Origin: Proteus vulgaris
GTDB taxonomy: Bacteria; Pseudomonadota; Gammaproteobacteria; Enterobacterales; Enterobacteriaceae
Length of the DNA: 64,000 bases
Assembly (NCBI RefSeq): GCF_033708015.1
Contig: NZ_CP137920.1
Coordinates: 1,984,001-2,048,000 of the forward strand
Direction of reading: 5' to 3'
Shown: in pieces, positions 55,079 to 64,000 of the stretch
How the letters are laid out: every line of letters begins with the position of its first letter
Numbering within the stretch: position 1 is the first letter of the stretch
Made by a program: the position numbers and the translations under genes
Notes under the pieces: generated by a model
Databases searched by the model: none
The model's input: only the letters and a program-made list of their open reading frames with translations
What the model was told of the DNA's origin: nothing

Positions 55079-55208
55079 TCAATATCCCCTAAGTGTGCTA
55101 ATTTCCATTCATTTAATTAGCAATATTATTTAAACCTAACTTAGATCTAACAAAGGCATGACTTTATTTCAACCAATCAAGGCGTGAATGAATCACCTAT
55201 CAGCCATT

Positions 55209-55226
55209 TTTATACTTTTTTTACAC
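55209..55226 (+). promoter_or_regulatory. KdpE box of the kdp operon
   Basis: TTTATACTTTTTTTACAC lies about 80-100 bases ahead of kdpF. It matches the T-rich KdpE-binding sequence described for the E. coli kdpFABC promoter, as far as I remember it. KdpE encoded at 62478 should bind here when potassium is low. Confidence 0.65.
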
Positions 55227-55305
55227 TACTCACTTCTCTTTTATCAACATCTTTACAGACCTTTAAGTACGCTTACTCAATCTAAAAAGTAAAAGGATTG
55301 TTCTG

Positions 55306-55389
55306 ATGTTGATATTCGGTGCTGTGACGTTAGTTGTTTTGCTCACTGCTTATCTTATCTATGTATTATTTAACGCAGAGGCATTTTAA
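55306..55389 (+). CDS. kdpF: KdpF, small subunit of the K+-ATPase
   Basis: A 27-residue single-span membrane peptide, [19 protein letters not shown] then VLFNAEAF. The end NAEAF is identical to that of E. coli KdpF (29 residues). It stabilises the KdpABC complex. An AAAAGGA site precedes it. It ends two bases before kdpA. Confidence 0.92.
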   Translation: MLIFGAVTLVVLLTAYLIYVLFNAEAF

Positions 55390-55391
55390 AA

Positions 55392-57095
55392 ATGGCAACA
55401 ATGATGTTGATATATCTTGCTGTTTTTCTAATCACATTATTAGTGATGGGGAAAATGCTTGGCTATTATTTAGCCCGCCTTATTGAAGGTGATTTACCTC
55501 ATTGGGTTACTCAAACCGAACATGTTATTTGGCGTTGTTGTGGTTTTAAACCCGCAGGAAAAGCAATCCAGCCAATGAGCTGGTATCACTATATGCTTGC
55601 CCTACTTATTTTTAATTTAATGGGGGCAGTCCTATTATTTGTCATACTACTTAACCAAGGTTATTTACCTTTAAATCCTCAATTTGCCCCTAATATGAAT
55701 TGGGATTTAGCGCTAAATACAACCATCAGTTTTATTACAAATACGAATTGGCAAGCTTATAGTGGCGAAACTGCGGTCAGTTATTTAAGCCAAATGACAG
55801 GACTTGCCGTACAAAACTTCTTATCTGCAACAACGGGGATTGCTGTTGCCTTTGTGCTAATTAGAGCGTTAACACAATCTTCTTGTACTTCAATCGGGAA
55901 TGCGTGGATTGATATTGGGCGTATTACACTCTATGTCTTACTGCCTTTATCAATTATTTGGTCGCTATTATTTGTCAGCCAAGGCGTTATACAAAACTTT
56001 CACCCTGCGGTATTAAGTCAAGGTCTTGATGGGCAACAGCAGTGGTTACCTATGGGACCCGTAGCCTCTCAAGAAGCGATAAAGCTATTGGGAACAAATG
56101 GTGGTGGCTATTTTGCTGCAAACTCGGCTCACCCTTACGAAAACCCAACATCATTAAGTAACTTCTTACAGATACTTGCCATATTTCTTATTCCTACCGC
56201 CCTATGTTTTGCCTTTGGTCGATTAAGTGGAATACAACGCCAAGGTTATACCTTGCTTTGGACTATGACGTTGATTTTTATTGTCGCTGTTACGGTGATT
56301 ACTTGGGCTGAATGGCAAGGAAATTCAGAATTTATCTTTGCAGGTACAGATAGCTCGCTGAATATGGAAGGCAAAGAAACACGTTTTGGCATATTAGGTA
56401 GCGCTATTTTTATTGCGGTCACAACAGCCGCATCTTGTGGTGCAGTTAATGCTATGCATGACTCATTAACCGCTTTAGGCGGCATGGTGCCAATGTGGTT
56501 AATGCAAACAGGAGAAGTAGTCTTTGGCGGTGTAGGTTCAGGGTTTTACGGCATGATCCTCTATGTATTATTAGCGGTATTTATCGCGGGATTAATGGTT
56601 GGTCGAGCTCCTGAATACCTTGGTAAAAAGATTGGTGTTGCTGAAATGAAATGGGTAGCCATTGCTATTTTAATTTCTCCAATCGTAATTTTATTAGGTA
56701 CAAGCCTCGCCTTATTTACTGATGTTGGTCGTGAAGCCATTTTAAATCCAGGTCCTCACGGCTTTAGTGAAGTGTTATATGCCTTTACTTCTGCTGCTAA
56801 TAATAACGGCAGCGCTTTTGCTGGGCTTGACGCCAGTTCACCGTTTTACAATCTATTATTAGGGCTTGCTATGTTAATTGGTCGCTTTGGTGTCATGTTA
56901 CCTGTTTTAGCTATTGCGGGCAGTTTAGCCGTGAAAAAACGTCAGCCTGAAAGTTTAGCAACCCTCTCTACCACATCACCCCTCTTTATTTTGTTATTGA
57001 TCCTCACTGTATTAATGATCGGCGCGTTGACTTTTGTTCCGGCATTAGCACTTGGTCCTATTGCAGAACACTTACAACTGTTTTGGGCTAAATAA
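55392..57095 (+). CDS. kdpA: K+-transporting ATPase, K+-binding subunit
   Basis: A 567-residue membrane protein (557 in E. coli) related to K+ channels, with about ten segments. The four selectivity loops are partly visible: [51 protein letters not shown] and [14 protein letters not shown]. It takes up potassium through the complex at the inner membrane. First large gene of kdpFABC. Confidence 0.95.
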   Translation: MATMMLIYLAVFLITLLVMGKMLGYYLARLIEGDLPHWVTQTEHVIWRCCGFKPAGKAIQPMSWYHYMLALLIFNLMGAVLLFVILLNQGYLPLNPQFAPNMNWDLALNTTISFITNTNWQAYSGETAVSYLSQMTGLAVQNFLSATTGIAVAFVLIRALTQSSCTSIGNAWIDIGRITLYVLLPLSIIWSLLFVSQGVIQNFHPAVLSQGLDGQQQWLPMGPVASQEAIKLLGTNGGGYFAANSAHPYENPTSLSNFLQILAIFLIPTALCFAFGRLSGIQRQGYTLLWTMTLIFIVAVTVITWAEWQGNSEFIFAGTDSSLNMEGKETRFGILGSAIFIAVTTAASCGAVNAMHDSLTALGGMVPMWLMQTGEVVFGGVGSGFYGMILYVLLAVFIAGLMVGRAPEYLGKKIGVAEMKWVAIAILISPIVILLGTSLALFTDVGREAILNPGPHGFSEVLYAFTSAANNNGSAFAGLDASSPFYNLLLGLAMLIGRFGVMLPVLAIAGSLAVKKRQPESLATLSTTSPLFILLLILTVLMIGALTFVPALALGPIAEHLQLFWAK

Positions 57096-57106
57096 GGAAA
57101 CGTATC

Positions 57107-59164
57107 ATGAAAACAACCCAACTCTTTGACAGAAAAACTGTGATATTGGCTTTCTTTGATGCGATAAAAAAATGTACGCCCCAAGCACAATGGCGTAACC
57201 CTGTTATGTTTATCGTTTATGTTGGTGCACTTTTAACTACCGGAATTTGGATTACTTCATGGTTGAATTATCTCCCTGATGATAATCACTTTACTTCACA
57301 AGTGATGCTTTGGTTATGGGTGACATTGCTATTTGCCAATTTCGCTGAGTCATTAGCAGAAAGTCGAAGTAAAGCACAAGCGGCTAGCTTACGTGGCGCT
57401 AAACAACAATCCAAAGCGACACGTCTACTTCACGCAGAGATTAATGCTCAAAAAGAAACCGTTGACTCTTTCTCATTGCATAAAGGCGATATCGTTTTAG
57501 TCAATGCTGGCGAAACGATCCCTTGTGATGGTGAAGTCATTGAAGGTGGTGCCTCAGTTGATGAAAGCGCGATCACGGGTGAGTCAGCACCGGTGATCCG
57601 TGAATCAGGTGGTGATTTTTCCTCAGTGACTGGCGGGACTCGAGTATTATCAGATTGGCTGATTATTCGTTGTACTGCTGAAGCCGGTAATTCATTTCTT
57701 GATCGAATGATCGGAATGGTAGAAGGCGCAAAGCGTAGAAAGACACCGAATGAAATTGCTTTAACTATCTTATTAACAGCTCTAACACTTATTTTCTTAT
57801 TGGCTTGCATTACCCTTTATCCATTCAGTGTTTTTGCTGTCGAGTTTCAAGGGCATGGCGATGTGATTTCGGTTGTGACTTTAATTGCTTTATTAGTTTG
57901 CCTTATTCCTACTACGATTGGCGGTTTGCTTTCATCAATTGGTGTGGCAGGCATGAGCCGAATGCTTGATGCCAATGTGATTGCAACCAGTGGACGTGCT
58001 GTCGAAGCAGCAGGTGATGTTGATGTCCTACTGCTTGATAAAACAGGCACAATTACTCTCGGTAATCGTCAAGCTTCTCGTTTCATTCCTCTTTCTGGGA
58101 TTAGCGAAAAACAACTTGCTGATGCCGCACAGCTAAGTTCACTTGCAGATGAAACACCTGAAGGTAGAAGCATTGTGATCCTCGCTAAACAACGTTTTAA
58201 TTTACGCGAACGTGATTTGGCGTCCATTGGTGCTTCATTTATTCCCTTCTCGGCAATGACAAGAATGAGTGGTGTGAATTTAGGAGAGCGTTTGATCCGC
58301 AAAGGCTCCGTTGATGCTATTCGTCGCCATATTGAAGTCAGTCACGGCGATTTTCCTGATGAAGTCACCATCATAGTCGAGCAAGTCGCTAGAACAGGTG
58401 GAACACCACTGGTGGTCGTTGAAAATCAGAAAGTCTTAGGGGTTGTTGAACTTAAAGATATTGTGAAAGGTGGGATCAAAGAGCGCTTTGCTCAACTGCG
58501 CCAAATGGGCATAAAAACCGTGATGATCACCGGTGATAATCATCTTACAGCGGCCGCTATCGCCGCAGAATCTGGCGTTGATGATTTTCTGGCTGAAGCA
58601 ACACCTGAGGCAAAATTAGCCTTAATTCGTCAATATCAATCAGAAGGTCGATTAGTCGCCATGACGGGGGATGGTACGAATGATGCGCCTGCATTGGCGC
58701 AAGCCGATGTTGCTGTTGCGATGAACTCAGGTACTCAAGCGGCAAAAGAAGCGGGAAACATGGTTGATTTAGACTCAAATCCAACAAAATTAATCGAAGT
58801 TGTGCATATTGGTAAACAAATGCTAATGACAAGGGGCGCTTTAACGACATTTAGTATTTCTAACGATATCGCCAAATATTTTGCCATTATACCGGCTGCT
58901 TTCGCTGTCACCTACCCACAGCTCAACATGCTTAATGTTATGAACTTACATTCACCCGCATCTGCAATGTTATCCGCCGTTATTTTTAATGCCTTAATTA
59001 TTGTCTTTTTGATCCCCCTCGCGCTTAAAGGTGTTCATTATCGCCCTGTTTCTGCGCATTCATTATTGCGCCGTAATCTCTCTTTATACGGGATCAGTGG
59101 ATTATTAGTGCCTTTCATTGGCATTAAAATCATCGATATGATTTTAGCGTTTATTGGGTTTTAA
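57107..59164 (+). CDS. kdpB: K+-transporting ATPase, catalytic P-type subunit
   Basis: A 685-residue P-type ATPase (682 in E. coli). Phosphorylated Asp in [15 protein letters not shown] (about 311), actuator-loop [15 protein letters not shown] (about 160) and hinge [20 protein letters not shown]. It hydrolyses ATP to drive K+ uptake by KdpA. Follows kdpA by 11 bases. Confidence 0.96.
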   Translation: MKTTQLFDRKTVILAFFDAIKKCTPQAQWRNPVMFIVYVGALLTTGIWITSWLNYLPDDNHFTSQVMLWLWVTLLFANFAESLAESRSKAQAASLRGAKQQSKATRLLHAEINAQKETVDSFSLHKGDIVLVNAGETIPCDGEVIEGGASVDESAITGESAPVIRESGGDFSSVTGGTRVLSDWLIIRCTAEAGNSFLDRMIGMVEGAKRRKTPNEIALTILLTALTLIFLLACITLYPFSVFAVEFQGHGDVISVVTLIALLVCLIPTTIGGLLSSIGVAGMSRMLDANVIATSGRAVEAAGDVDVLLLDKTGTITLGNRQASRFIPLSGISEKQLADAAQLSSLADETPEGRSIVILAKQRFNLRERDLASIGASFIPFSAMTRMSGVNLGERLIRKGSVDAIRRHIEVSHGDFPDEVTIIVEQVARTGGTPLVVVENQKVLGVVELKDIVKGGIKERFAQLRQMGIKTVMITGDNHLTAAAIAAESGVDDFLAEATPEAKLALIRQYQSEGRLVAMTGDGTNDAPALAQADVAVAMNSGTQAAKEAGNMVDLDSNPTKLIEVVHIGKQMLMTRGALTTFSISNDIAKYFAIIPAAFAVTYPQLNMLNVMNLHSPASAMLSAVIFNALIIVFLIPLALKGVHYRPVSAHSLLRRNLSLYGISGLLVPFIGIKIIDMILAFIGF

Positions 59165-59174
59165 GGAGTTTTAT

Positions 59175-59771
59175 ATGCATCTATTTCGTTCATCATTAGT
59201 GATGTTATTATTACTCACATTGATAACTGGGCTCGCCTATCCTTTGCTTATTACAGGATTAGCCAACCTTATTTTTCCTTGGCAAGCGAATGGCTCACGG
59301 ATTTACCAAGACAATAAACTTATTGGCTCTGAACTGATTGGGCAACAATTTACGCGAAATGATTATTTTAAAAGTCGTCCATCAATGACGTCAGAAATGC
59401 CTTATAACAGTATGGCATCAGGCGCCAGCCAACTAGCAACATCAAATCCATTACTTCTTAATGAGATAACTAAGCGTGTTCAAGTATGGAAAAAAATAAC
59501 CCATAATCAACACGTTGTTCCTGTTGATTTAGTGACGGCATCAGGAAGTGGGCTTGATCCTCATATTTCATTACAAGCCGCTTATTATCAAATTGAAAAC
59601 ATTGCATATTCTCGTCAACTCACTAAAAATGAAATTAAGCAATTAATAAAAGACAATACAACATCGCCGCTAATGTCATTTATGGGGAAGCCTGTTGTGA
59701 ATGTATTTATGCTAAATCAAGCACTTGATAAATTAAGTGCAGAAAAACAGCAAAAAGTGAGTACTCAATAA
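59175..59771 (+). CDS. kdpC: K+-transporting ATPase, KdpC subunit
   Basis: A 198-residue subunit with one N-terminal membrane segment (VMLLLLTLITGLAYPLLITG) and an exposed domain with GSELIGQQFTR, YFKSRPS and GSGLDPHISLQAAYYQ. It increases the ATP affinity of KdpB. GGAG precedes 59175. Confidence 0.94.
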   Translation: MHLFRSSLVMLLLLTLITGLAYPLLITGLANLIFPWQANGSRIYQDNKLIGSELIGQQFTRNDYFKSRPSMTSEMPYNSMASGASQLATSNPLLLNEITKRVQVWKKITHNQHVVPVDLVTASGSGLDPHISLQAAYYQIENIAYSRQLTKNEIKQLIKDNTTSPLMSFMGKPVVNVFMLNQALDKLSAEKQQKVSTQ

Positions 59772-59772
59772 A

Positions 59773-62481
59773 ATGGAACTCGATCACGATCAGCAATGGC
59801 AACGTCCCTCACCCGATGATTTACTCGCTTCAACTCGAACCACAACGCGTGGACGATTAAAAATATTTTTTGGTGCTTGTGCGGGAGTCGGGAAAACTTA
59901 CGCCATGTTGCAAGAAGCTCAACGTCTCCACCAGCAAGGTATTGATGTACTTGCCGGGGTTGTTGAAACACACCAAAGGCAAGAAACGGCTGCATTACTT
60001 CACGGATTACCTTTATTGCCACCACAACGTATTCATCATCATGGTAGAAAGCTTGTCGCGTTTGATTTAGATGCCGCGTTAGCCAGACATCCTGCTGTGA
60101 TCTTAATGGATGAATTGGCCTTTAGTAATCCTCATAAATGTCGGCATCCTAAGCGCTGGCAAGATGTTGAAGAGCTATTAGATGCGGGTATTGATGTACT
60201 TACGACAATAAATGTACAACATATTGAAAGCCTTAATGATATCGTGGGAAGCATTACAGGAATTCGTGTCCAAGAGACGATCCCTGACTATATTTTTGAT
60301 AGTGCTGATGAAGTGGTTATGGTGGATTTACCGCCTGATGATCTACAACAACGTTTGCACGAAGGTAAAGTATATCTCTCCGGACAAGCAGAACGTGCCA
60401 TTGAACACTTTTTTCGCAAGGGTAATTTAATCGCACTACGAGAGTTAGCGTTACGCCGTATGGCAGATAGAGTTGATACACAAGTTAAAGAATTTCGAGA
60501 TAGCCAAGGAACGTCTCCTGTTTGGCATACCACAGATAGTCTGATGGTATGCCTTGGCGCTCACGGCGGTAACGACAAATTAGTTCGTACGGCTGCACGT
60601 TATGCTGCCGCCTTTGGTTGCCAATGGCATGCTATTTATGTTGAAACACCTAAACTGCATCAAATAGGAGAACATAAACGCCGAGCAATCTTGCACTCTC
60701 TAAAACTGGCACAACATCTAGGTGCGAGAACAGCTATCCTTTCTGATAACCAGGCGGAAAAGGCTGTGATCCGCTACGCCAGAGAGCATAATCTTGGGAA
60801 AGTCATTATTGGTCAACGTGCTTACCAAAAATGGCAATGGTTAAAACGCTGGGTGCGGATGCGCTTTGCAGAAAAATTAGCACGCTATGCACCCGATATC
60901 CATGTTATCAGTGTTGCGCTCAACGATGATGACATACGTTATAAAACCAAAACAGCACCACTGCAGCCAGAGAAATGGCGACAAGAGATAAAAGGCTATT
61001 TTACAGCGATTGTCTCATGTTTAGTGATCACCTTATTTTCTCGCACATTTCTATTAGCGCTAGATAAAGCCAATTTAGTGACACTCTATTTATTGGGGGT
61101 TGTATTAATTGCGCTCTTTTTTGGCCGTCGCCCTTCTATTTTTGCCGCATTAATCAACGTTATTAGTTTTGACTTATTTTTTGTACAGCCTCACTTTTCA
61201 CTCGCTGTACTGGACATGCAGTATTTAATCACTTTTACCGTCATGCTTATTGTAGGCTTAGTCGTCGGTAATTTAACAGCGGGTATGCGTTATCAAACTC
61301 GCGTCGCCCGTTACCGAGAACAACGCACTCGCCACTTATTTGAAATGACGAGAGAACTGGGTCGAGCAGTAACGTTACAAGACGTTGTTCGTACTAGCTA
61401 TCATTTTTTATCCAGTGCATTTGATGCTAAGGTTTGCTTATTACTCCCCAATAAACAAGGCGAATTAATGCCTTTTCATGCGCAAGGCATGGGAGCATTA
61501 CCTATTGATAATGCAATTGCACGCTGGTGTTGTGATAAAGACCAAATTGCGGGCGCAGGTACAGATACGCTGCCAAGTGTGCCTTACCAACTACACCCGA
61601 TTACCGCATCTCAACAAGTTTTAGCGATTTTAGCGATCGAGCCAAATAATCTTCGCCAACTGCTTATCCCTGAACAACAGCAATTATTACAAACGTTTAA
61701 TGGTTTGATTGCGAATGCGCTTGAACGATTACAACAGGCTGAAATTGCAGAACAATCTCGAATTAACATAGAAAGAGAGCAATTAAGAAATGCATTATTA
61801 GCTGCACTTTCTCATGATTTAAAAACACCCCTTACAGTGCTTTTTGGACAATCAGAAATTTTACTTCTCGATTTAAGCGCTGAAGGTTCATCCCATACAG
61901 AACAAGTTAACCAAATTCGACAGCAAATCCTGACAACTTCACGATTAGTCAATAATTTACTTGATATGGCGCGTATTCAATCTGGCGGTATTCAAGTTAA
62001 TTTACAATGGAATTCGCTACAAGAAATAACGGGAAGCGCCATTCGTTCACTCTCTTATTTACTTGATAAACATCCATTACAAATTGATATTTCTGCTGAG
62101 TTATTGCTTTATTGTGATGGTAATTTAATAGAACGAGTTATCACAAACTTACTTGAAAATGCAGTAAAATATACGTCATCAAGCACAAAGCTAGGGGTAA
62201 AAGCCTATATTGAAGCCCCTAAAATTCATGTTGAAGTGTGGGATGAAGGTCATGGGATCCCCACTGAGCAACTACAACTTATTTTTAATAAATTTTCACG
62301 CGCAGTAAAAGAATCCGCCATTCCTGGTGTGGGATTAGGTTTAGCAATATGTAGCGCGATTATTCGCTTACATGAAGGTGAAATTTGGGCGGAAAACAAT
62401 AAAAAAGGTGGAGCAAGTTTTCACTTTGTTCTACCTTTAAAATCACTCCCTGATATTGATGAGATTGAAATAAAACAGTGA
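59773..62481 (+). CDS. kdpD: sensor kinase KdpD
   Basis: A 902-residue sensor (894 in E. coli). Order: KdpD domain with Walker A FFGACAGVGKTYAM (about 34-48); a universal-stress-like domain (MVCLGAHGGNDKLVRTAARYA); four membrane helices (about 410-510); a GAF-like region; HisKA with ALSHDLKTPLTVLFG and ATPase domain with NLLENAVKYTS and PGVGLGLAICSAI. It senses low potassium or turgor and phosphorylates KdpE. It overlaps kdpE by four bases. Confidence 0.95.
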   Translation: MELDHDQQWQRPSPDDLLASTRTTTRGRLKIFFGACAGVGKTYAMLQEAQRLHQQGIDVLAGVVETHQRQETAALLHGLPLLPPQRIHHHGRKLVAFDLDAALARHPAVILMDELAFSNPHKCRHPKRWQDVEELLDAGIDVLTTINVQHIESLNDIVGSITGIRVQETIPDYIFDSADEVVMVDLPPDDLQQRLHEGKVYLSGQAERAIEHFFRKGNLIALRELALRRMADRVDTQVKEFRDSQGTSPVWHTTDSLMVCLGAHGGNDKLVRTAARYAAAFGCQWHAIYVETPKLHQIGEHKRRAILHSLKLAQHLGARTAILSDNQAEKAVIRYAREHNLGKVIIGQRAYQKWQWLKRWVRMRFAEKLARYAPDIHVISVALNDDDIRYKTKTAPLQPEKWRQEIKGYFTAIVSCLVITLFSRTFLLALDKANLVTLYLLGVVLIALFFGRRPSIFAALINVISFDLFFVQPHFSLAVLDMQYLITFTVMLIVGLVVGNLTAGMRYQTRVARYREQRTRHLFEMTRELGRAVTLQDVVRTSYHFLSSAFDAKVCLLLPNKQGELMPFHAQGMGALPIDNAIARWCCDKDQIAGAGTDTLPSVPYQLHPITASQQVLAILAIEPNNLRQLLIPEQQQLLQTFNGLIANALERLQQAEIAEQSRINIEREQLRNALLAALSHDLKTPLTVLFGQSEILLLDLSAEGSSHTEQVNQIRQQILTTSRLVNNLLDMARIQSGGIQVNLQWNSLQEITGSAIRSLSYLLDKHPLQIDISAELLLYCDGNLIERVITNLLENAVKYTSSSTKLGVKAYIEAPKIHVEVWDEGHGIPTEQLQLIFNKFSRAVKESAIPGVGLGLAICSAIIRLHEGEIWAENNKKGGASFHFVLPLKSLPDIDEIEIKQ

Positions 62482-63161
62482 CTCCATATAACATTTTAAT
62501 TATTGAAGATGAAAAAGAGATCTTACGTTTTGTTCGGCTTGCATTAGAGAACGAAGGATTTCGTGTTTATGAAGCCAATGAATGCCAACGAGGATTAATT
62601 GAAGCCGCATCAAGAAAACCTGATTTAGTGATCCTCGATCTTGGTTTACCTGATAAAGATGGCCTCTGTTTTATTCAAGACTTTCGTCAATGGAGTAGCA
62701 CACCGGTTATCGTACTTTCAGCACGAGATTCAGAACAAGATAAAGTAAAAGCACTAGATGCTGGAGCGGACGATTATCTGACAAAACCCTTTGGTATTAG
62801 TGAACTCCTCGCCAGAGTCAGAGCATCACTACGCCGTTTTGTTAAACAAGAAACACAGAGCTCACAATTTTCTTTTGGTGATATTACAATTGATTGGGTT
62901 AATCGTCTTGTTACTCGTCAAAATGAACCTGTTCATTTAACGCCAACAGAATTTCGTTTGCTAAGTGAATTGGTTAATAATAGTGGTAAAGTGCTTACGC
63001 AGCGGCATTTAATGCAACATGTCTGGGGGCCTAATTTTGTTGAACATAGCCACTATTTACGCATTTATATGGGACATTTACGCCAAAAACTAGAAGCAGA
63101 TCCCGCATGTCCAGTGCATTTAATGACCGAAACGGGGATCGGCTATCGATTTATGCCTTAA
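62478..63161 (+). CDS. kdpE: response regulator KdpE
   Basis: A 227-residue OmpR-type regulator (225 in E. coli). Phospho-acceptor Asp in LVILDLGLPDKDG (about 54); output winged helix with LTPTEFRLLSELVNNSGKVL and HYLRIYMGHLRQKLEADP. The start is GTG at 62478, overlapping the kdpD stop (GTGA). It activates kdpFABC, presumably through the T-rich box at 55209. Confidence 0.95.
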   Translation: MTPYNILIIEDEKEILRFVRLALENEGFRVYEANECQRGLIEAASRKPDLVILDLGLPDKDGLCFIQDFRQWSSTPVIVLSARDSEQDKVKALDAGADDYLTKPFGISELLARVRASLRRFVKQETQSSQFSFGDITIDWVNRLVTRQNEPVHLTPTEFRLLSELVNNSGKVLTQRHLMQHVWGPNFVEHSHYLRIYMGHLRQKLEADPACPVHLMTETGIGYRFMP

Positions 63162-63183
63162 TCTTCTTCATGAGATTATATGA

Positions 63184-64000
63184 TTAAGCCATCGCCGAAA
63201 TCGTTTTTCTAAAACGTAATAAAGCCAAGGCGAAAAAGACGGAACCAATAATAATCAAGATAATAAATTGTGGCCACACAATTGAGAAGTCAGCACCACG
63301 ATATAAAATAGCCTGAGCTAAGCTAACAAAGTGCGTAGTTGGCATTGTTTGCATTACATCCTGTACAAACTGAGGCATGCTTTCTCGTGATGTCATCCCT
63401 CCTGATAACATATTCAATGGTAACAATACCATAATCATCAATAAACCAAATTGAGGCATTGAACGAGCCATTGTTCCTAAAAAAATGCCGATTGAGGTTG
63501 TCGCAAATAAGCTTAAAGCAACACCACACATAAACAGCAGAACAGAGCCTTCGATAGGAACATGGAGTAAAGATTTCACAACTAATACTAACGACATGAC
63601 TGATGCCAATAAGACAACCAACCCCATTGACCATATCTTAGAAAGCATAATTTCAAAAGGCGTTACTGGCATAACCAGTAAGTGCTCAATGGTACCATGT
63701 TCACGCTCTCGGATTAATGCAGCCCCAGTTAATACTATCGATAACATAGTGATATTATTAATAATTGCCATAACAGAACCAAACCAAGATTGTGTCAGAT
63801 TCGGGTTAAAACTCATTCTAATTTCCAAATCAACAGGCAGTGGATCATTGGTTCTATTTTTCGCTAAAAAGGTTTTTGCTTCCCCCATGACAATGTTTTG
63901 AATATAGCTATTACCTAAGAAAGCTTGGCTCATCCTCGTTGCATCAATATTAACTTGTATTTCAGGTTTTCGACCCGCTAAGAGATCTCGCTGAAAATTA
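63184..64000 (-). CDS. ABC-2 type permease, YhhJ-like (C-terminal part)
   Basis: Partial gene: 272 codons are visible and the frame continues past the window edge. Five or six membrane segments form the ABC2 domain (SVMAIINNITMLSIVLTGAAL, REHGTIEHLLVMPVTPFEIM and later MLSGGMTSRESMPQ). The exposed part starts LLAGRKPEIQVNIDATR, as in the YhhJ/YbhR group of drug or toxin exporters, in which a large periplasmic domain precedes the last helices. ATPase and membrane-fusion partners would be beyond 64000. Confidence 0.82.
   Translation of the reverse strand, partial: NFQRDLLAGRKPEIQVNIDATRMSQAFLGNSYIQNIVMGEAKTFLAKNRTNDPLPVDLEIRMSFNPNLTQSWFGSVMAIINNITMLSIVLTGAALIREREHGTIEHLLVMPVTPFEIMLSKIWSMGLVVLLASVMSLVLVVKSLLHVPIEGSVLLFMCGVALSLFATTSIGIFLGTMARSMPQFGLLMIMVLLPLNMLSGGMTSRESMPQFVQDVMQTMPTTHFVSLAQAILYRGADFSIVWPQFIILIIIGSVFFALALLRFRKTISAMA

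Noticed and set aside
1-64000. Prophage, insertion sequence, CRISPR array, tRNA or rRNA
   Set aside because: No integrase, transposase, repeat-spacer pattern, cloverleaf or rRNA segment was recognised by eye; a dedicated search could still find a small one.

Overview
The window looks like chromosome of an AT-rich member of the Morganellaceae, most like Proteus. Most proteins are close to enterobacterial families (GlgB/X/C/A/P, DmsABC/DmsD, KdpFABC-DE, ScrA/B/R, LeuE, YqfB, YhhJ), but codon use and intergenic DNA are strongly AT-rich. An scr locus suggests a sucrose-fermenting lineage; this is inference. I saw no rRNA, tRNA, CRISPR array, transposase or prophage gene.

Layout. 1-9 kb: end of a MetQ/NlpA-type lipoprotein, two small exported proteins, an alpha/beta hydrolase, a divergent MocR regulator/EamA exporter pair, ddlA with a VOC protein, and a MerR regulator ahead of an MFS exporter with a textbook 19-bp-spacer MerR promoter. 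9-20 kb: an ABC-F protein behind a short leader peptide, yqfB, two alkylation-repair genes (Ada-like and AlkA-like), an O-methyltransferase, leuE, a decayed FAD oxidoreductase, a GNAT, a maltose-type O-acetyltransferase, a PfpI-family protein divergent from a TetR regulator, and a TauE/SafE permease divergent from a LysR regulator. 21-31 kb: the complete glycogen operon glgBXCAP.

31-42 kb: a cysteine-rich SufR-like regulator divergent from an MFS transporter, an unknown AT-rich gene, a RidA protein with a PLP ammonia-lyase, then a minus-strand catabolic operon: DeoR-PfkB fusion regulator, TctC-TctB-TctA carboxylate transporter, variant DhaK and DhaL, and a DapA/NanA-family aldolase. This set is the best candidate for an undescribed pathway: uptake of an organic or sugar acid, retro-aldol cleavage and phosphorylation of the ketose/aldose product. 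The substrate cannot be read from the sequence.

42-48.5 kb: azlCD with an AraC regulator (a 17-bp repeat lies upstream of both), and scrA-scrB-scrR for sucrose uptake and hydrolysis. 49-54 kb: anaerobic DMSO reductase dmsABC with its chaperone dmsD. 54-55 kb: a deaminase and an exported ankyrin protein. 55.3-63.2 kb: high-affinity potassium ATPase kdpFABC (including the tiny kdpF) with its sensor kinase and regulator kdpDE. The window ends inside a YhhJ-type ABC permease.
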